DNA of 64,000 nt from CAVUCH01 sp963763095 (GCA_963763095.1 CAVXNR010000025.1:103002-167001), one strand, 5' to 3'; shown: positions 1 to 8,914, counted from the first letter of the stretch. Numbers and translations are program-made. The notes: generated by a model not told the origin, from the sequence alone.

Positions 1-201
1 TCGGCGTTGGTCATGGTAGTTATCCGGTTGCCAAATCCACCATGAGGGGCTGAGTAGCTCACCAAGAACGCCGCACCAGCACGCTGCGTCTCCGCCCGAA
101 CGTTACGCCGAACGCCGTTGACGGATGCACAGCCCGGCGCCGTTGCTGGACGCCCCAGTACACAAGGCCGCTACCGGCACCCATCAGGACCAGCGAGCCC
201 A

Positions 202-411
202 TCACCACGTTCTCAGGTAGGTTCTGGCTATTTCAGCCGTGATAGGCAGGAGTAGCCCACCGGTCGCCAACAACGTGATCCCAGTCCAGATCTTCAGCCG
301 CGCCTTCCGCAATGTCGCGACTTGAGCCGCCGTCGGATTCGTGGACTGGGCCATCGCGGGCTGCGGGGCCATGAGCGCCAGCAGTAACGTCGCAACGAGG
401 ATGAGTTTCAT
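202..411 (-). CDS. Small exported membrane protein, unknown function
   Basis: Encodes 69 residues. An N-terminal signal peptide (MKLILVATLLLALMAPQPAMA, cleavage after AMA) is followed by a short polar stretch and a second hydrophobic segment around residues 43-60. The start at 411 is chosen because GGGAGG lies 7 bases upstream; longer in-frame starts would bury the signal peptide. Small proteins with this layout are common in acidobacterial genomes, but I know no function. The ORF is intact. Confidence 0.6.
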   Translation of the reverse strand: MKLILVATLLLALMAPQPAMAQSTNPTAAQVATLRKARLKIWTGITLLATGGLLLPITAEIARTYLRTW

Positions 412-639
412 GTAAGTCCTCCCTACGGCGTAATTGCTGCCGGACAGCCGTTCCTTCGCGGCCCCCTTCAGCGATCCTGTAAGCCTAACCGCCGGTCTCC
501 GTTCGCCCTTCCTGGCGATGCAATCGACGTGGCACGCGACGGTGCAGATCATCACCGTAATCAGCAGCACGATCGGATCACAGCCCCTAGCGTGGCGCTC
601 GGTCACTGGCGTGCGAACGCTTCAGACACCGGTCGTTCA

Positions 640-1135
640 TTAACCGGCAATTCCGGTCAAGCGTGCAGCTTCTGCCTTGACGCGATCCAACGCGTCCGCG
701 AGCGATACTCGCCACACGCTACCGTCCTCGAAGGTCACTGCCGTGATTGCGACGAGGACCACGCCGCCAGGTTCGATAGAAATTACTTCCCCAGCCGAGA
801 CGAGGTCTGCATGGTCGGTCCCAGGCTGGATGGTCGGGCGTTGTCGAGTGCTCTTGCTCCCACTCGGCCGTCCGTTGGTCCGATATACATACACCCTGAC
901 ATCGTAGTCGTCGATGACCTTGTTAGTGACGTTCGTGACGGCGAAGGCAACTGCCGTTGGCTTGCTGGTGCTGAGAACTCGCGCAGACGCAATACGGAGC
1001 GGCGAATCCTCGTATGCAACGAATGCGACCTGTTGTAAGGGGGCCAAGGAGGGCTGTGCCGATACGGTGCTGCCAGCAATCACCACCGACGAACAAACGA
1101 TCAAGCTGATCGGCCATGCTTGTGAGTTTCTGCAC
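640..1135 (-). CDS. Secreted protein of unknown function, frameshifted near its start
   Basis: The body (about 150 residues) is open and begins with a hydrophobic run ending in VIAGSTVSA, which reads as the end of a signal peptide. No good start lies in that frame. A GTG at 1135 with a GGGAGG Shine-Dalgarno opens a different frame reading MQKLTS. Removing one base near 1117 joins the two into MQKLTSRPISLIVCSSVV, a normal signal peptide. The mature part resembles a beta-rich domain (AVTNVTNKVIDDYDVRVYVY) of the kind seen in extracellular acidobacterial proteins. Function unknown. Confidence 0.55.
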
Positions 1136-1607
1136 GTTGTCCTCCCTTCAGACTACTGAGAGTTATCAGTCTAGGCACGGGAGGGCAGTATCTGAATTGC
1201 GCCGGAGCCTGCACACCGTCCCGCAGTGCGTGATAGTGCGGGCCATGACGAGGGTCCGCAGTTGCACACACCCTGTTCCTCACGTTCGTCCTCCGCTGAG
1301 CCTGAGATGAACCTGCGGCCCACACGACATACGCGACAAAGGCGACGAGCAGCATGAAGGGCATGAAAAACACGACAGCCAATAGGGTCGAACCTCGCCG
1401 AGCTGCGGCTGCTGACAGGACATAGAGAGCTGCGACGAAAGGAGCCACGAGAGCAAACCGGGGTGTCGCTGAGAGGTAGCTGAGGAACGGAACGCTTAGC
1501 AGCGCCGCGAGCGCAACGGCACTCGGCTGTCGAGTCCACAGCCCCAGAGCCGCGAGCATCGCAGACAGGACCACGAAGGGCCACCCGAACAGTGCTGCCA
1601 CATCCAT
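1101..1607 (-). CDS. Multi-pass membrane protein, unknown function
   Basis: The first 100 residues contain about four hydrophobic segments (for example LSAMLAALGLW, FALVAPFVAALYVLSA and FFMPFMLLVAFVAYVVWAAG). After about residue 103 the protein becomes polar and cysteine/proline rich and runs over the start of the next gene. The true C-terminus probably lies near 1300, with the tail produced by read-through or an indel. No family recognised. Confidence 0.45.
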   Translation of the reverse strand: MDVAALFGWPFVVLSAMLAALGLWTRQPSAVALAALLSVPFLSYLSATPRFALVAPFVAALYVLSAAAARRGSTLLAVVFFMPFMLLVAFVAYVVWAAGSSQAQRRTNVRNRVCATADPRHGPHYHALRDGVQAPAQFRYCPPVPRLITLSSLKGGQRAETHKHGRSA

Positions 1608-1741
1608 CAGAACCGAGTATGAGCGCGCCCAATGCTCACGTCCACCCTGTTCCCGCAGTTCCCCTGCCGCCTCGGCCAGAGCTTACACTGCAGGCCACCT
1701 GGGTAATTCGGTGCGGACTCTAGACCCTCTGGGCGGATGGG

Positions 1742-2215
1742 CTACTGCCCGCCTGCCAGTGGGGACCATTGCACTGAGGCGATCAGCCATGTGCCACCAC
1801 GGCGCACGAACACCACAGTCGTCCCGCCCCTGTTCGTCTCCCTAGCAGTCTTGTTCGTCAGAATCCCAGTGAGGATTGCGGTATCTCCGAACTGGCGCAC
1901 TGTCACGTCGTTCAGACTTCGTTGCGGCACTACGTCGCGCTTGGGCTGTTTGCCCGCCCGTGGTCCAGACTTCTTCCAGACGCTCCCGTCCGGCATCACC
2001 AGCACAACGTTGTCCACTTCCACAGCGTCCATCGCTGCGCCGTCGCCGTTGTCGAATGCTTGGAACCACCTGTCGTGGATTGCTTGCAGTTCATTCCGCA
2101 GCTTCGCGCTCACGTCGTCCAAGAGCAACGCCGCACCGGCATCCCGCTCCAGCGTCTGCGCCAGAACCGCGGCACCGCACAGGACGGTGATCGCAGCGAG
2201 AGCGAGTATCCGCAT
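1742..2215 (-). CDS. Exported NTF2-like (SnoaL/DUF4440-type) protein
   Basis: 157 residues with a signal peptide (MRILALAAITVLCGAAVLAQ). The mature part follows the NTF2-like plan: a helix with IHDRWFQAFDNGDGAAM, the strand VDNVVLVMPDGSVW, then VTVRQFGDTAILTGILT and the closing strands TTVVFVRRGGTWLIASVQWS. DUF4440-type proteins are small ligand-binding or ketosteroid-isomerase-like folds; no active-site assignment can be made here. The ORF is intact and stands alone. Confidence 0.7.
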   Translation of the reverse strand: MRILALAAITVLCGAAVLAQTLERDAGAALLLDDVSAKLRNELQAIHDRWFQAFDNGDGAAMDAVEVDNVVLVMPDGSVWKKSGPRAGKQPKRDVVPQRSLNDVTVRQFGDTAILTGILTNKTARETNRGGTTVVFVRRGGTWLIASVQWSPLAGGQ

Positions 2216-2266
2216 GTTGATCTCCTTGCGAAGGGAGAGTGGGTGGGCACGAAGTCCTCACCCCGA

Positions 2267-2587
2267 TCAAGTCCATCCTGAGCCGCGCAACTTTGATCGC
2301 CAGTCCTCCGCCAGCTCCTGCACCGCAGGACCGTCCCTGAGCAGTTGCGTGCGCCGGAAGTCCTCGCCTTCCATGAGGCGCAGGTCGATACCAGTCGGCA
2401 GGTAGCGTGCGATACACCGCAGCTCCCGCGAGTCCTTCACGACCCGCCACAGTTCGATCTCGCGCTGGGCGGGTCGGGGGTAGACGATGCGCGTCAGTGA
2501 TCCCAGGATGGCCCGCTGCGAAGGCAGGTCATCGATCTCCAGCAGCTTCGCGGCCTTGGAGGGATGGTCCTGGGCGATGGCATCCAC
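2267..2587 (-). CDS. Hypothetical protein, 106 aa
   Basis: No signal peptide or membrane segment. The C-terminal half (RYLPTGIDLRLMEGEDFRRT followed by a helix with AEDWRSKLRGSGW) resembles small soluble acidobacterial hypotheticals with a short beta-beta-alpha core. The start codon is uncertain because the reading frame upstream is disturbed. No function can be proposed. Confidence 0.4.
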   Translation of the reverse strand: MDAIAQDHPSKAAKLLEIDDLPSQRAILGSLTRIVYPRPAQREIELWRVVKDSRELRCIARYLPTGIDLRLMEGEDFRRTQLLRDGPAVQELAEDWRSKLRGSGWT

Positions 2588-2743
2588 CAGGGTCGCAAAC
2601 TGGATCGGGATGGGCAGCAGGGCGAACCCCTCCCGCGAGGCGACGGCCTCGAGTAGGGGCGCATCCAGGCGTCAGGGTCGGAGGAGACGAAGGGCACGGC
2701 GCACAGGGTAGCGCACTGGTGCGCCTGATGCCAGACGCAACAA

Positions 2744-2764
2744 GAGCCACCCCGGTGGTGGCTC
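2744..2764 (-). terminator. Hairpin terminator behind the PEP-CTERM gene
   Basis: A perfect 8-bp stem, GAGCCACC/GGTGGCTC, with a 5-base loop lies 27 bases beyond the stop of the minus-strand PEP-CTERM gene. It is followed, in the direction of transcription, by TTGTTGCG. This is a Rho-independent-like hairpin with a weak T tract. Almost the same hairpin and flanks occur at 13,269. Confidence 0.6.
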
Positions 2765-2790
2765 CTGTTGAGGCGAGGGTGGTCTGAAGT

Positions 2791-3404
2791 CTATGCCTTC
2801 CGCTGCCGCCAGCGCCGCGCGCCCAGGCCACGCAAGACCCAGGGCGAGGAGCGAGAGGGAGGCGGGTTCGGGCACCGGGGCCGTATCGACCGCCAGGCTC
2901 CAGGCGTAGTTCGCAGCCCATCCTCTCCCGCTCACTGCTGCGAACGAGAGCGCCGCTACCGACATCGTATGTGTTGCTGAAGCAGATTCTGCGGCGCCAA
3001 ACGGCCTGATTGGACTGGTTCCCGAATAGATCAATATCAGCCCTGCTGATCACGTCAAGGCCGTCGCCCGGAGCCCAGTCGAGGTAGAAGCTGGCCACCG
3101 CAACTGTCCCGGTGCCTGTGGTCTCAAACGCATACGTGATCCCGGTCAAGGCCAAGCCCTTCGGTATCGTGAATCGGAACGAGTCGAGATCGGCCAACTC
3201 GTTTAGGCCTTCCGGGCGTTGGAAGAAGCTGCCGGTGACGGTGTTCACTCCGAAGCCCAAGCTCAGCGAGGAGGAACCGGCTGCAACAGGTCGGGAGATC
3301 ACCGTTGATCGCCTCATCGAAGGAAAGTGGGTCTGCAGTTGCCACTGAAGAAATGCCAAGAAGGGATCAGCAAAAGTAATTTTAACGGTGAGACACCTGA
3401 ACAT
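2791..3404 (-). pseudogene. PEP-CTERM sorting-domain protein, several frameshifts
   Basis: Three reading frames have to be joined. The start (MFRCLTVK, then a hydrophobic signal ending near SVATADPLSFDEAINGDLP) is in two frames. The middle (SLSLGFGVNTVTGSFF to LDSFRFTIPKGLALTGITY) is in one. The end, VPEPASLSLLALGLAGLGAR followed by RWRQRKA, needs another shift. It closes with the canonical PEP motif, a hydrophobic segment and a basic tail. PEP-CTERM proteins are exported and processed by exosortase. Because core genes nearby show the same one-base shifts, this may be an intact gene with sequence errors. Confidence 0.6.
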
Positions 3405-3555
3405 GAGCTGCCTCCCTCGGGGTTGATAGCCTGGACATTTCGGTTGTCACGGCGGTGCAAGACACCTGCCCGCAGCTGTGGCTGTTCAGACTGCGTCGAC
3501 TGCGGCGCCCGCGAATCCCAAAGGAAGGTGCGGCCAGCGTCAGCGACCCGCCGCG

Positions 3556-3648
3556 TCGTTGATCACCCGCTGCCCGTCGGCCCAGCGGAGGCCGAGCGGC
3601 TGCGGCGGGACCGGCTCCGGGCGATGTTGAGGGAGCCCAAGACGCACC
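3556..3648 (+). pseudogene. C-terminal remnant of a small unknown family (ORF-D)
   Basis: This stretch encodes AEAERLRRDRLRAMLREPK. It matches the C-terminal end of the minus-strand family member at 14,205-14,478 (SERLKRDRLKAMLREAG). Upstream sequence gives no clear body of the protein in any frame, so I read it as a remnant. Confidence 0.35.
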
Positions 3649-3702
3649 TGATCCGGCGTTCGCGTCGGCTAGTGTTGACGACTCGGGTGTCCAAGATCAG
3701 CC

Positions 3703-3884
3703 ATGCTTGACACCGCAGCACAGGTCGTGGAGTTGGGCGTCGTGCTCTGGGTGTTCACCTACCAACTCCCCAAGGCGAGACGCGAGCAGGACACGTTCGC
3801 GGTGATCTGCTCGCTGCTCACGGCCCTCGTCCCACTCGGCGTTCATGCTCGTCGTGGGGATCGGACTGCACTCTCTGGGATGAG
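3703..3884 (+). CDS. Possible small membrane protein
   Basis: The reading frame gives MLDTAAQVVELGVVLWVFTY, one membrane-like segment, then a polar loop and LLTALVPL. A shift to another frame near 3,840 gives SAFMLVVGIGLHSLG and a stop, a second membrane segment. It may be a two-helix protein with one indel. Nothing indicates function. Confidence 0.3.
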
Positions 3885-3981
3885 TGCCGCCGTGGCTTGT
3901 TCCGGCCTGGCACCGAGCGGGCCTGAATCGCATCAACAGCATCGAGGGTCGTCGTGACCGAAGGTTGTGGCTCCTCCCTCA

Positions 3982-4467
3982 TCATCGCTCCGACTCCCAG
4001 TCGGTGGGCGGCTCGCCCGTGTCGGGCTCCTCTCCCAAGACTCTCCGCACCTCGCGCAGCCTGACGCCTGCCTCATTGAGGGTGCGCCACACCTCAGTGT
4101 CCTCATCCCGCAGGAGACCGAGCAGGACATGCTCGGGCCGCACGAACTGGTGGTTGAGGGCGTTGGCCTCTTCGACGGCTCGCTCGATTACCGTCTTCGC
4201 GGCCGCGGAGAATGGGATCTCGCGGTTCAGAGGGGTCTTGAAGTCGTCCCGAGTCTCTACACGCAGGAGCCACTGCTCGCCGTCGTCTCTTGGCCGGATG
4301 CGGTCTGCCGCCGCCTGAGACGCGAATCGCAGCACAGTATCCGGTGTCGCCCGCAGGAGCCCGACTACGAGATCCTCGGCGCTGATCTCCTCGCCGTCTC
4401 GATCCGAGGTCTTAGCGCGGGCGAAGAGCAGCGACTGTCGTGCCTGTTGAGTGAATCGCTCGAACAT
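3982..4467 (-). CDS. Stand-alone Clp N-terminal domain protein
   Basis: 162 residues starting at MFERFTQQARQSLLFARAK, with the two Clp-N repeats of ClpA/ClpC: ISAEDLVVGLLRATPDTVLR around residues 25-45, and NALNHQFVRPEHVLLGLLRD around residues 112-131. No AAA+ ATPase domain follows; the ORF ends cleanly after EEPDTGEPPTDWESER. Clp-N domains bind substrates or adaptors. A free copy may act as an adaptor or decoy, which is inference. The start at 4467 is preferred over one 29 codons upstream because it matches the family N-terminus. Confidence 0.7.
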   Translation of the reverse strand: MFERFTQQARQSLLFARAKTSDRDGEEISAEDLVVGLLRATPDTVLRFASQAAADRIRPRDDGEQWLLRVETRDDFKTPLNREIPFSAAAKTVIERAVEEANALNHQFVRPEHVLLGLLRDEDTEVWRTLNEAGVRLREVRRVLGEEPDTGEPPTDWESER

Positions 4468-4517
4468 CTCGGCACCAGCACCCGCAACCAACTGCCCACC
4501 GCACCCACATCCCACAT

Positions 4518-4931
4518 CTAGCGAACTGAGCGACTCGACTTCCCCGATAGCCACTTCAGCCTGGTCTCTGCGTCACGCACCAGCTCTGCAGCTCGGCACA
4601 ATATGTTCATAGAAAGAGGCCGCCCACCTGCAAAGACCAAGTATTTCTCTCCAACACGGAAGGGCACGTCTGAGCCGACGCGCATCTCACGGCGCACACG
4701 CCCCTTCCAAACCCTCTCGACCCGAAGGGTGCCTCGATTTGAAGTGACGTGCTCCCCTGTCTCGCCCGTCTCTTCAGCCGCAATGACTTGTGCGACGAAC
4801 ACCGCGTCACTGACTGCGAACAGTTCTGCCGGGTCGTTGTAGATCACGCATTGCTTGCCTGCCGAACCGGCGACAAGCAGAGCGGGCATCGCGAGGAGAA
4901 AGGCCGCACAAGCCTGCATCGTTCGGTTCAT
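4518..4931 (-). CDS. Secreted protein of unknown function
   Basis: 137 residues with a signal peptide (MNRTMQACAAFLLAMPALLVAGSAG). The mature domain runs AELFAVSDAVFVAQVIA, FRVGEKYLVFAG and CRAAELVRDAETRLKWL. This order (a 'SDAVFVA' strand, 'VERVWKG', 'VGEKYLVFA', C-terminal 'C...L..A...L.WL') is typical of small secreted proteins I associate with a TIMP-like beta-barrel fold, but I cannot confirm that. Two mature cysteines (about 27 and 110) could pair. Confidence 0.55.
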   Translation of the reverse strand: MNRTMQACAAFLLAMPALLVAGSAGKQCVIYNDPAELFAVSDAVFVAQVIAAEETGETGEHVTSNRGTLRVERVWKGRVRREMRVGSDVPFRVGEKYLVFAGGRPLSMNILCRAAELVRDAETRLKWLSGKSSRSVR

Positions 4932-5099
4932 CCCTTCGGCATTCTAGGCGCGAAAGACCCCATGCCAATAACCACCGTGCAGCGCCCGCGGCGGCGATTC
5001 GGATACCCCGTTTTCGGGACTGCCAGAGCCAGAGGCATCTGAGCCGAAGAACGCCAACCGTCTCGGCTCGTCAGGGGCGTCCACACCTTCATCGACGTC

Positions 5100-5393
5100 G
5101 TGATGGCGGCATCGACCCTCCTTCTCGTCTATGCGGGCCTGACCGGCGCGGCAGAGTGGTGGCTCTGGGTCGCCTTGGGGCTCCTGGCCGTCGAGACCAT
5201 GGTAATCGCGGGCAACGGGATGAAGTGCCCCCTCACTTCGCTCGCGGTCAGCTACGGGGCCGAGAAGGGCTACGCCTTCGACACGTTCCTCCCCGAGCAG
5301 GCCATGCGACACACGTTCCGGTTCTTCGGCTCGCTCATGTTGGTGGGTCTGGTCCTGCTCGCGCTCCGGTGGTTGGGGATGATGGGGTCGTAG
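5100..5393 (+). CDS. Small multi-pass membrane protein
   Basis: About 97 residues with three hydrophobic segments: LLLVYAGLTGAAEWWLWVAL, the segment ending VETMVIAGNG, and MLVGLVLLALRWLG. Between them is the polar signature MKCPLTSLAVSYGAEKGYAF, leading into DTFLPEQ. This 'CPLT...YGAE.G...DTFLP' pattern belongs to a widespread membrane family without known function. The start is uncertain: the frame stays open upstream to 5042 and reads RGVHTFIDVV, which may belong to the protein. Confidence 0.55.
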   Translation: MMAASTLLLVYAGLTGAAEWWLWVALGLLAVETMVIAGNGMKCPLTSLAVSYGAEKGYAFDTFLPEQAMRHTFRFFGSLMLVGLVLLALRWLGMMGS

Positions 5394-5631
5394 CCAAGTT
5401 CCCCGCCGGTCGCGGCTACCAGGCGCGCGGAGCGGTTAAGAGGGATTGCCGGAGCGATCTGAGACCTGCCCTGCCATACCACCATTCCTACCACCAGGCT
5501 GCACCAAACAGCCGCACGGCGCTGCATTTCGTTGCAGTCTGTTGCGTCTCGGAGAACCGCCTGGAGGGCCGTAGAACCGCAATTATTCGCGCCCTCCCAA
5601 AACGACGGCTGGCGTTCACACGGCGGGGGGC

Positions 5632-5659
5632 GGTGGTTCGAATCCACCAGCGCGCACCA
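5632..5659 (+). other. 3' fragment of a tRNA gene (T arm, acceptor 3' strand and CCA)
   Basis: GGTGG-TTCGAAT-CCACC is a perfect T stem-loop. It is followed by AGCGCGC, A and an encoded CCA, as at the 3' end of a tRNA gene. No matching 5' acceptor strand (GCGCGCT), D arm or anticodon arm lies in the preceding 100 bases. Half-tRNAs like this are left when an element integrates at a tRNA 3' end. Here it lies inside the accessory region. Confidence 0.5.
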
Positions 5660-5764
5660 CCTACAAATATTAGGGGGTAAGGATTTGCGAGCGTTATTGG
5701 GTGGTGCCATGGCTCCGCAGAGCGCGGGCCAGTGGTGCGCGAAATAAGGGCTGAGCGCCATCCG

Positions 5765-5822
5765 GCCCACCCCTTCCCTCCAACATCGCCCGCGTGTCCG
5801 CAATCGCGCCGACTAGTTCTCT
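5765..5822 (-). pseudogene. C-terminal remnant of the ORF-B family
   Basis: The minus strand reads ELVGAIADTRAMLEGRGG, the conserved C-terminus of the ORF-B family seen in longer form at 6,009-6,242 and 8,352-8,623. The upstream part of the protein is missing or scrambled. Confidence 0.45.
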
Positions 5823-6008
5823 TGCGGCTGCGGAACTGCTGACCGCGGTACACGTGATCGTGCTGCTCGACTACCATCGCCAGCCGTACCTATGCGCGAG
5901 CAGCGGGTACGTGGAATGGTCCAGCCGCCGCAGCCGAATCAAGACGGCCGGCTCGTCCTCGCCGCTGCTCTTCAACAAGAGCTGGTCGCGCATACACTTC
6001 TGCGATCA

Positions 6009-6242
6009 TCATGCCCAACCCTTCCCCTCGAACGCCGCCCGCGTGTCTGCAATCGCCCCAACCAACTCGGCCTGCTCGTGTGACCGGAACCAGGCGCGTC
6101 TTACGCCACTCCCCATTCACCGTGAGCACGATCTCCGCGCCGATGCCTGGCACCGCCTTCAGGTCGATGGCGGCGTCGTGGCGGCCGCGCCCTTGAGCGC
6201 AGCGCCCAAATGCGGTGGCCCGACGAGTCGGTCGTCAGTCAT
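6009..6242 (-). pseudogene. ORF-B family protein, frameshifted copy
   Basis: The start ATG at 6242 overlaps the stop of the upstream minus-strand gene as ATGA, so the two were translationally coupled. The reading frame then shifts into AIDLKAVPGIGAEIVLTV, NGEWRKTRLVP and, after a second shift, HEQAELVGAIADTRAAF and a stop. About 78 residues when joined. The family is a small soluble alpha/beta protein with a conserved VPGIGAE/W(R)KTRL core and no known function. Other copies lie at 5,765, 8,352, 9,453 and 17,289. Confidence 0.5.
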
Positions 6243-6950
6243 GGCTTTGAAGTACCGTTACGAAGCATGTCACGGAAGCGCTCTTCGACTTCCGGAGAGG
6301 GGATTTCCGGTGTGTAGTAGAGCGTCTCGCGCAACCTTGCCAGTATGACGGACATCGCCCGCTCCACTTCGTGTACGCTCGTCACGAGCCTGTCTTCAGA
6401 CAGTTCAGTGGTAATCGGGAGGTCACGATGAATCCTGAACACATGCGTGGAGATGAAGAATCCGTCATGGTCCAGATGCCGTTGATCGATTGCCAATCGC
6501 AGTTCGGACAAGAGCGCCTGGGCCTTGTCATGGGATAACGTCTCCAGCGGAGGTATATCGGCCGGATGGGGATAGAGTCTGTGTGCTGCCGCGACCGAAA
6601 CAAACCTCGCCCGATTTTTCGCGCGACCAATTACAAATTGGATACCTTCGACTGCAACACCGTTCGGTCGGATCTCAAACGCAAAATGCATGTCGTCGGC
6701 CTCGAGCCGCTCGATGGAGTATCCGTACACCTTGATCCATTGGAAGAGCAGCTGCTCGACATTCCCGACATTCATCGTGGGCGGAAGCACCCCTAGCTTT
6801 GCTTTTACCGCAAACGCAAAGAACAGAAGCGTCAGCAGCGCAGACGTCACCAAGCCGAACAGTATGGGATCGACCCAACGCTTACCGCGGAACTTGAGGA
6901 AGGCTACCAGCGCACCCCCCAGAAGAACCAGCATCCATTGCAGGCGCTCG

Positions 6951-8226
6951 CTAGGAGCTTGCTGAAAAACCCTTCAGTTTAGGGATCGACAGATCATCGA
7001 TCGCGTACTGCTATGGCGCGCGTGCGGGAGACGATCGTGAGCCGATGCGATGTTTAGTTATGTGTGGCGGAGCAGCGCGTGCCCGCCGACATCCGCTGCG
7101 CGCCATCCGCACGTTGGTGACGAGGTGCTCCGGGATATGTCCGCGAGTTCGACGGGTTGTATGCCCGTGTGGGGCGGCCGTCGATCCCGCCGGAGCGGCT
7201 GCTGCGGGCGCAGTTGCTGCAGGTCTTCTACACGATTCGGAGCGAGCGGCTCCTGATGGAGCAGCTGGACTACAACCTGCTGTTTCGCTGGTTCGTCGGC
7301 ATGGATATGGACGAACCGATCTGGGCGCCGACGGTGTTCAGCAAGAATCGCGACCGCTTGCTGAATCACGAGATCGCCCGGAGTTTCCTCCGGCGGGTGA
7401 TCGAGCGGGCGCAGGGCCTGATGTCCGATGAGCACTTCACGGTGGACGGCACCTTGATCGAGGCGTGGGCCAGCCAGAAGAGTTTTCAACGCAAAGATGG
7501 GGGGACCGATGGTGACGGGAGAGACATCCGCGGGGTCGAGCGGAAGAACGACACGCACGCCTCGACCACTGACCCGGATGCGCGGTTGTACCGCAAATCG
7601 AATGGCGCCGAATCGCGCCTGGCGTATCTCGGGCATTTGCTGATCGAGAATCGGCACGGCCTGATTGCGGATGCTATGGCGACGATCGCTGACGGCTTCG
7701 CCGAACGCGAGGCCGCCACGCGGATGGTCGGCGCGCAGTGGGAGCGCGCGCCGGGGCGCCGTCGCACCGTGGGGGCCGACAAAGCCTACGATGTGGGCGA
7801 TTTCGTCGAGCTGATGCGCGAGCTGCACACCACGCCCCACGTCACGCAGAATCTGAGGCGACCGGGCGGCAGCGCGATCGACGAGCGTACCACGCGTCAT
7901 GACGGCTACGCGAAAAGTCAGCATGCGCGACCGCGGATCGAACCGGCGTTCGGGTGGCTGAAGACCATCGCGTGGATGCGCAAGGTGAAACTGCGCGGCC
8001 TGCCGAAGGTCGATTGGCTCTTCGTGTTCGCGAGCGCCGCCTTCAACCTGATCCGGCTGCCGAAGCTGCTGCTCAGGGCCGCCTGATGAGGGCGACGTGT
8101 CTCCACTCAGCGGTCTCGGGCCGCACGAGGACTACCGCGCGGTCCTCCGACCGAGTCGTGACCCGAGGAATCGAGTCTGTGAACCTCTTCATGCTCGTCA
8201 TTGACGGTTTTTCAGCATCCTCCTAG
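6951..8226 (+). mobile_element. IS element of the IS5/IS1182 type with 4-bp target duplication
   Basis: The element spans 6955-8222 (1,268 bp). Its ends are imperfect inverted repeats beginning GAGCTTGCTGAAAAACC on the left and GAGGATGCTGAAAAACC on the right. CTAG is duplicated directly outside (6951-6954 and 8223-8226). It carries one transposase gene on the plus strand. The palindromic 4-bp duplication and transposase type fit the IS5/IS1182 transposase superfamily; the exact subgroup needs an ISfinder comparison. Confidence 0.85.
7050..8086 (+). CDS. IS5/IS1182-type DDE transposase
   Basis: The main frame from about 7157 encodes 309 residues. It starts with the DUF772-like N-terminal region (GRPSIPPERLLRAQLLQVFY, LMEQLDYNLLFRWFVG), followed by the DDE domain. 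Visible acidic residues are HFTVDGTLIEAWAS (first D), GADKAYDVGDFV (second D) and PRIEPAFGWLK (E). The expected N-terminal 35 residues (MFSYV, then VPAD and HPLRAIR) are spread over other frames between 7050 and 7160 and need two or three one-base corrections. The transposase is therefore either inactive or miscalled. Confidence 0.85.
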
Positions 8227-8351
8227 AGATACCTTCAGTAACAATCTCTATTATGAGGTCTGACATGTAGGCTCTACTCGAGTCCGGCGTTCACGGCATC
8301 CTGCGTTCCGAAGAATTGAGGCACTACCGCGCGGTAATCGGGAAGTGATCG

Positions 8352-8623
8352 TCACATTGCTTCTACCCCATTCGCCGCGAACATCGCCCGCGTGTCGACA
8401 ATCGCTCCGACCAGTTCCGCCTGCTGGTGGGATCGGCACAGGCGCGTCTTGCGCCACTGGCCGTCCACCGTGAGCACGATCTCGGCGCCGATGCCTGGTA
8501 CCGCCTTGACGTCGATTGCGGCCCCCGCCCGTCTTTGCGGAGCACCCAGACCCGCTTCGGCAGTAGATCGTCACGCTTCGCCCGCGCCTGCACCACGCGC
8601 GCCCACCAGTCAGCGTTGGTCAT
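8352..8623 (-). pseudogene. ORF-B family protein, one frameshift
   Basis: The start (MTNADWWARVVQARAKRDDL) is in one frame. After a run of five G residues near 8,520 the frame changes to AIDVKAVPGIGAEIVLTV, DGQWRKTRLCRSHQQAELV and GAIVDTRAMFAANGVEAM, then a stop. Joined length is about 90 residues. This is the most complete family member in the window. Its start overlaps the upstream ORF-C by 14 bases, indicating an operon. Confidence 0.5.
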
Positions 8624-8864
8624 ACGAGTGGCAGTCTTCGTCTTCGCTCCACACGACGCTACCAGCCAGATATGCTTGTGCGCTGCCTTTATTATCAAAC
8701 GCGAACGGAATCTCGCTTCCCCGCTGAAGGATGAGAGTCAAGGGACGCACATGCCTCAGCGCATTCGCATGTGCGTCCGTGATATCGAAAAGCTGAATGT
8801 CTATGCCCTCCAAGAGCTCCCCGATGTTCGTCCTGGTGACTTCGTATCGAGTCGCGACCTCCAT
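8610..8864 (-). CDS. Hypothetical protein (ORF-C), 84 aa
   Basis: Starts with MEVATRYEVTRTNIGELLEG, 6 bases after a GGGGG-containing Shine-Dalgarno-like stretch, and continues LFDITDAHANALRHVRPLTL and ends SEDEDCHSYDQR. It lacks a signal peptide or membrane segment. It lies between ORF-A (8,915-9,136) and ORF-B (8,352-8,623) in the same direction and overlaps the latter. I do not recognise a family. Confidence 0.4.
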   Translation of the reverse strand: MEVATRYEVTRTNIGELLEGIDIQLFDITDAHANALRHVRPLTLILQRGSEIPFAFDNKGSAQAYLAGSVVWSEDEDCHSYDQR

Positions 8865-8914
8865 GTTCGCCCCCTTCACGGTGCCGCGCCCCTGGTAGGT
8901 GCGTGTGTCCACCT

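Larger units (their letters stand above)
6239..8266 (-). pseudogene. Membrane-anchored protein gene interrupted by an IS element
   Basis: The 231-residue part at 6239-6934 begins abruptly with a membrane helix (MLVLLGGALVAFLKF) and has a second one (LVTSALLTLLFFAFAV). It continues as a soluble alpha/beta domain with YSIERLEADDMHFAFEIRPN and a long C-terminal helix region. Removing the IS at 6955-8222 and one copy of its CTAG duplication restores an open frame from an ATG at 8266 (MSDLIIEIVTEGISSERL) straight into the first helix. The gene is therefore disrupted after about codon 15. The soluble part is somewhat like DUF2299, but I am not sure of that. Confidence 0.7.

Noticed and set aside
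6239..6934. DUF2299 assignment for the IS-disrupted gene
   Set aside because: Only a loose resemblance of strand order; kept as unknown rather than named.
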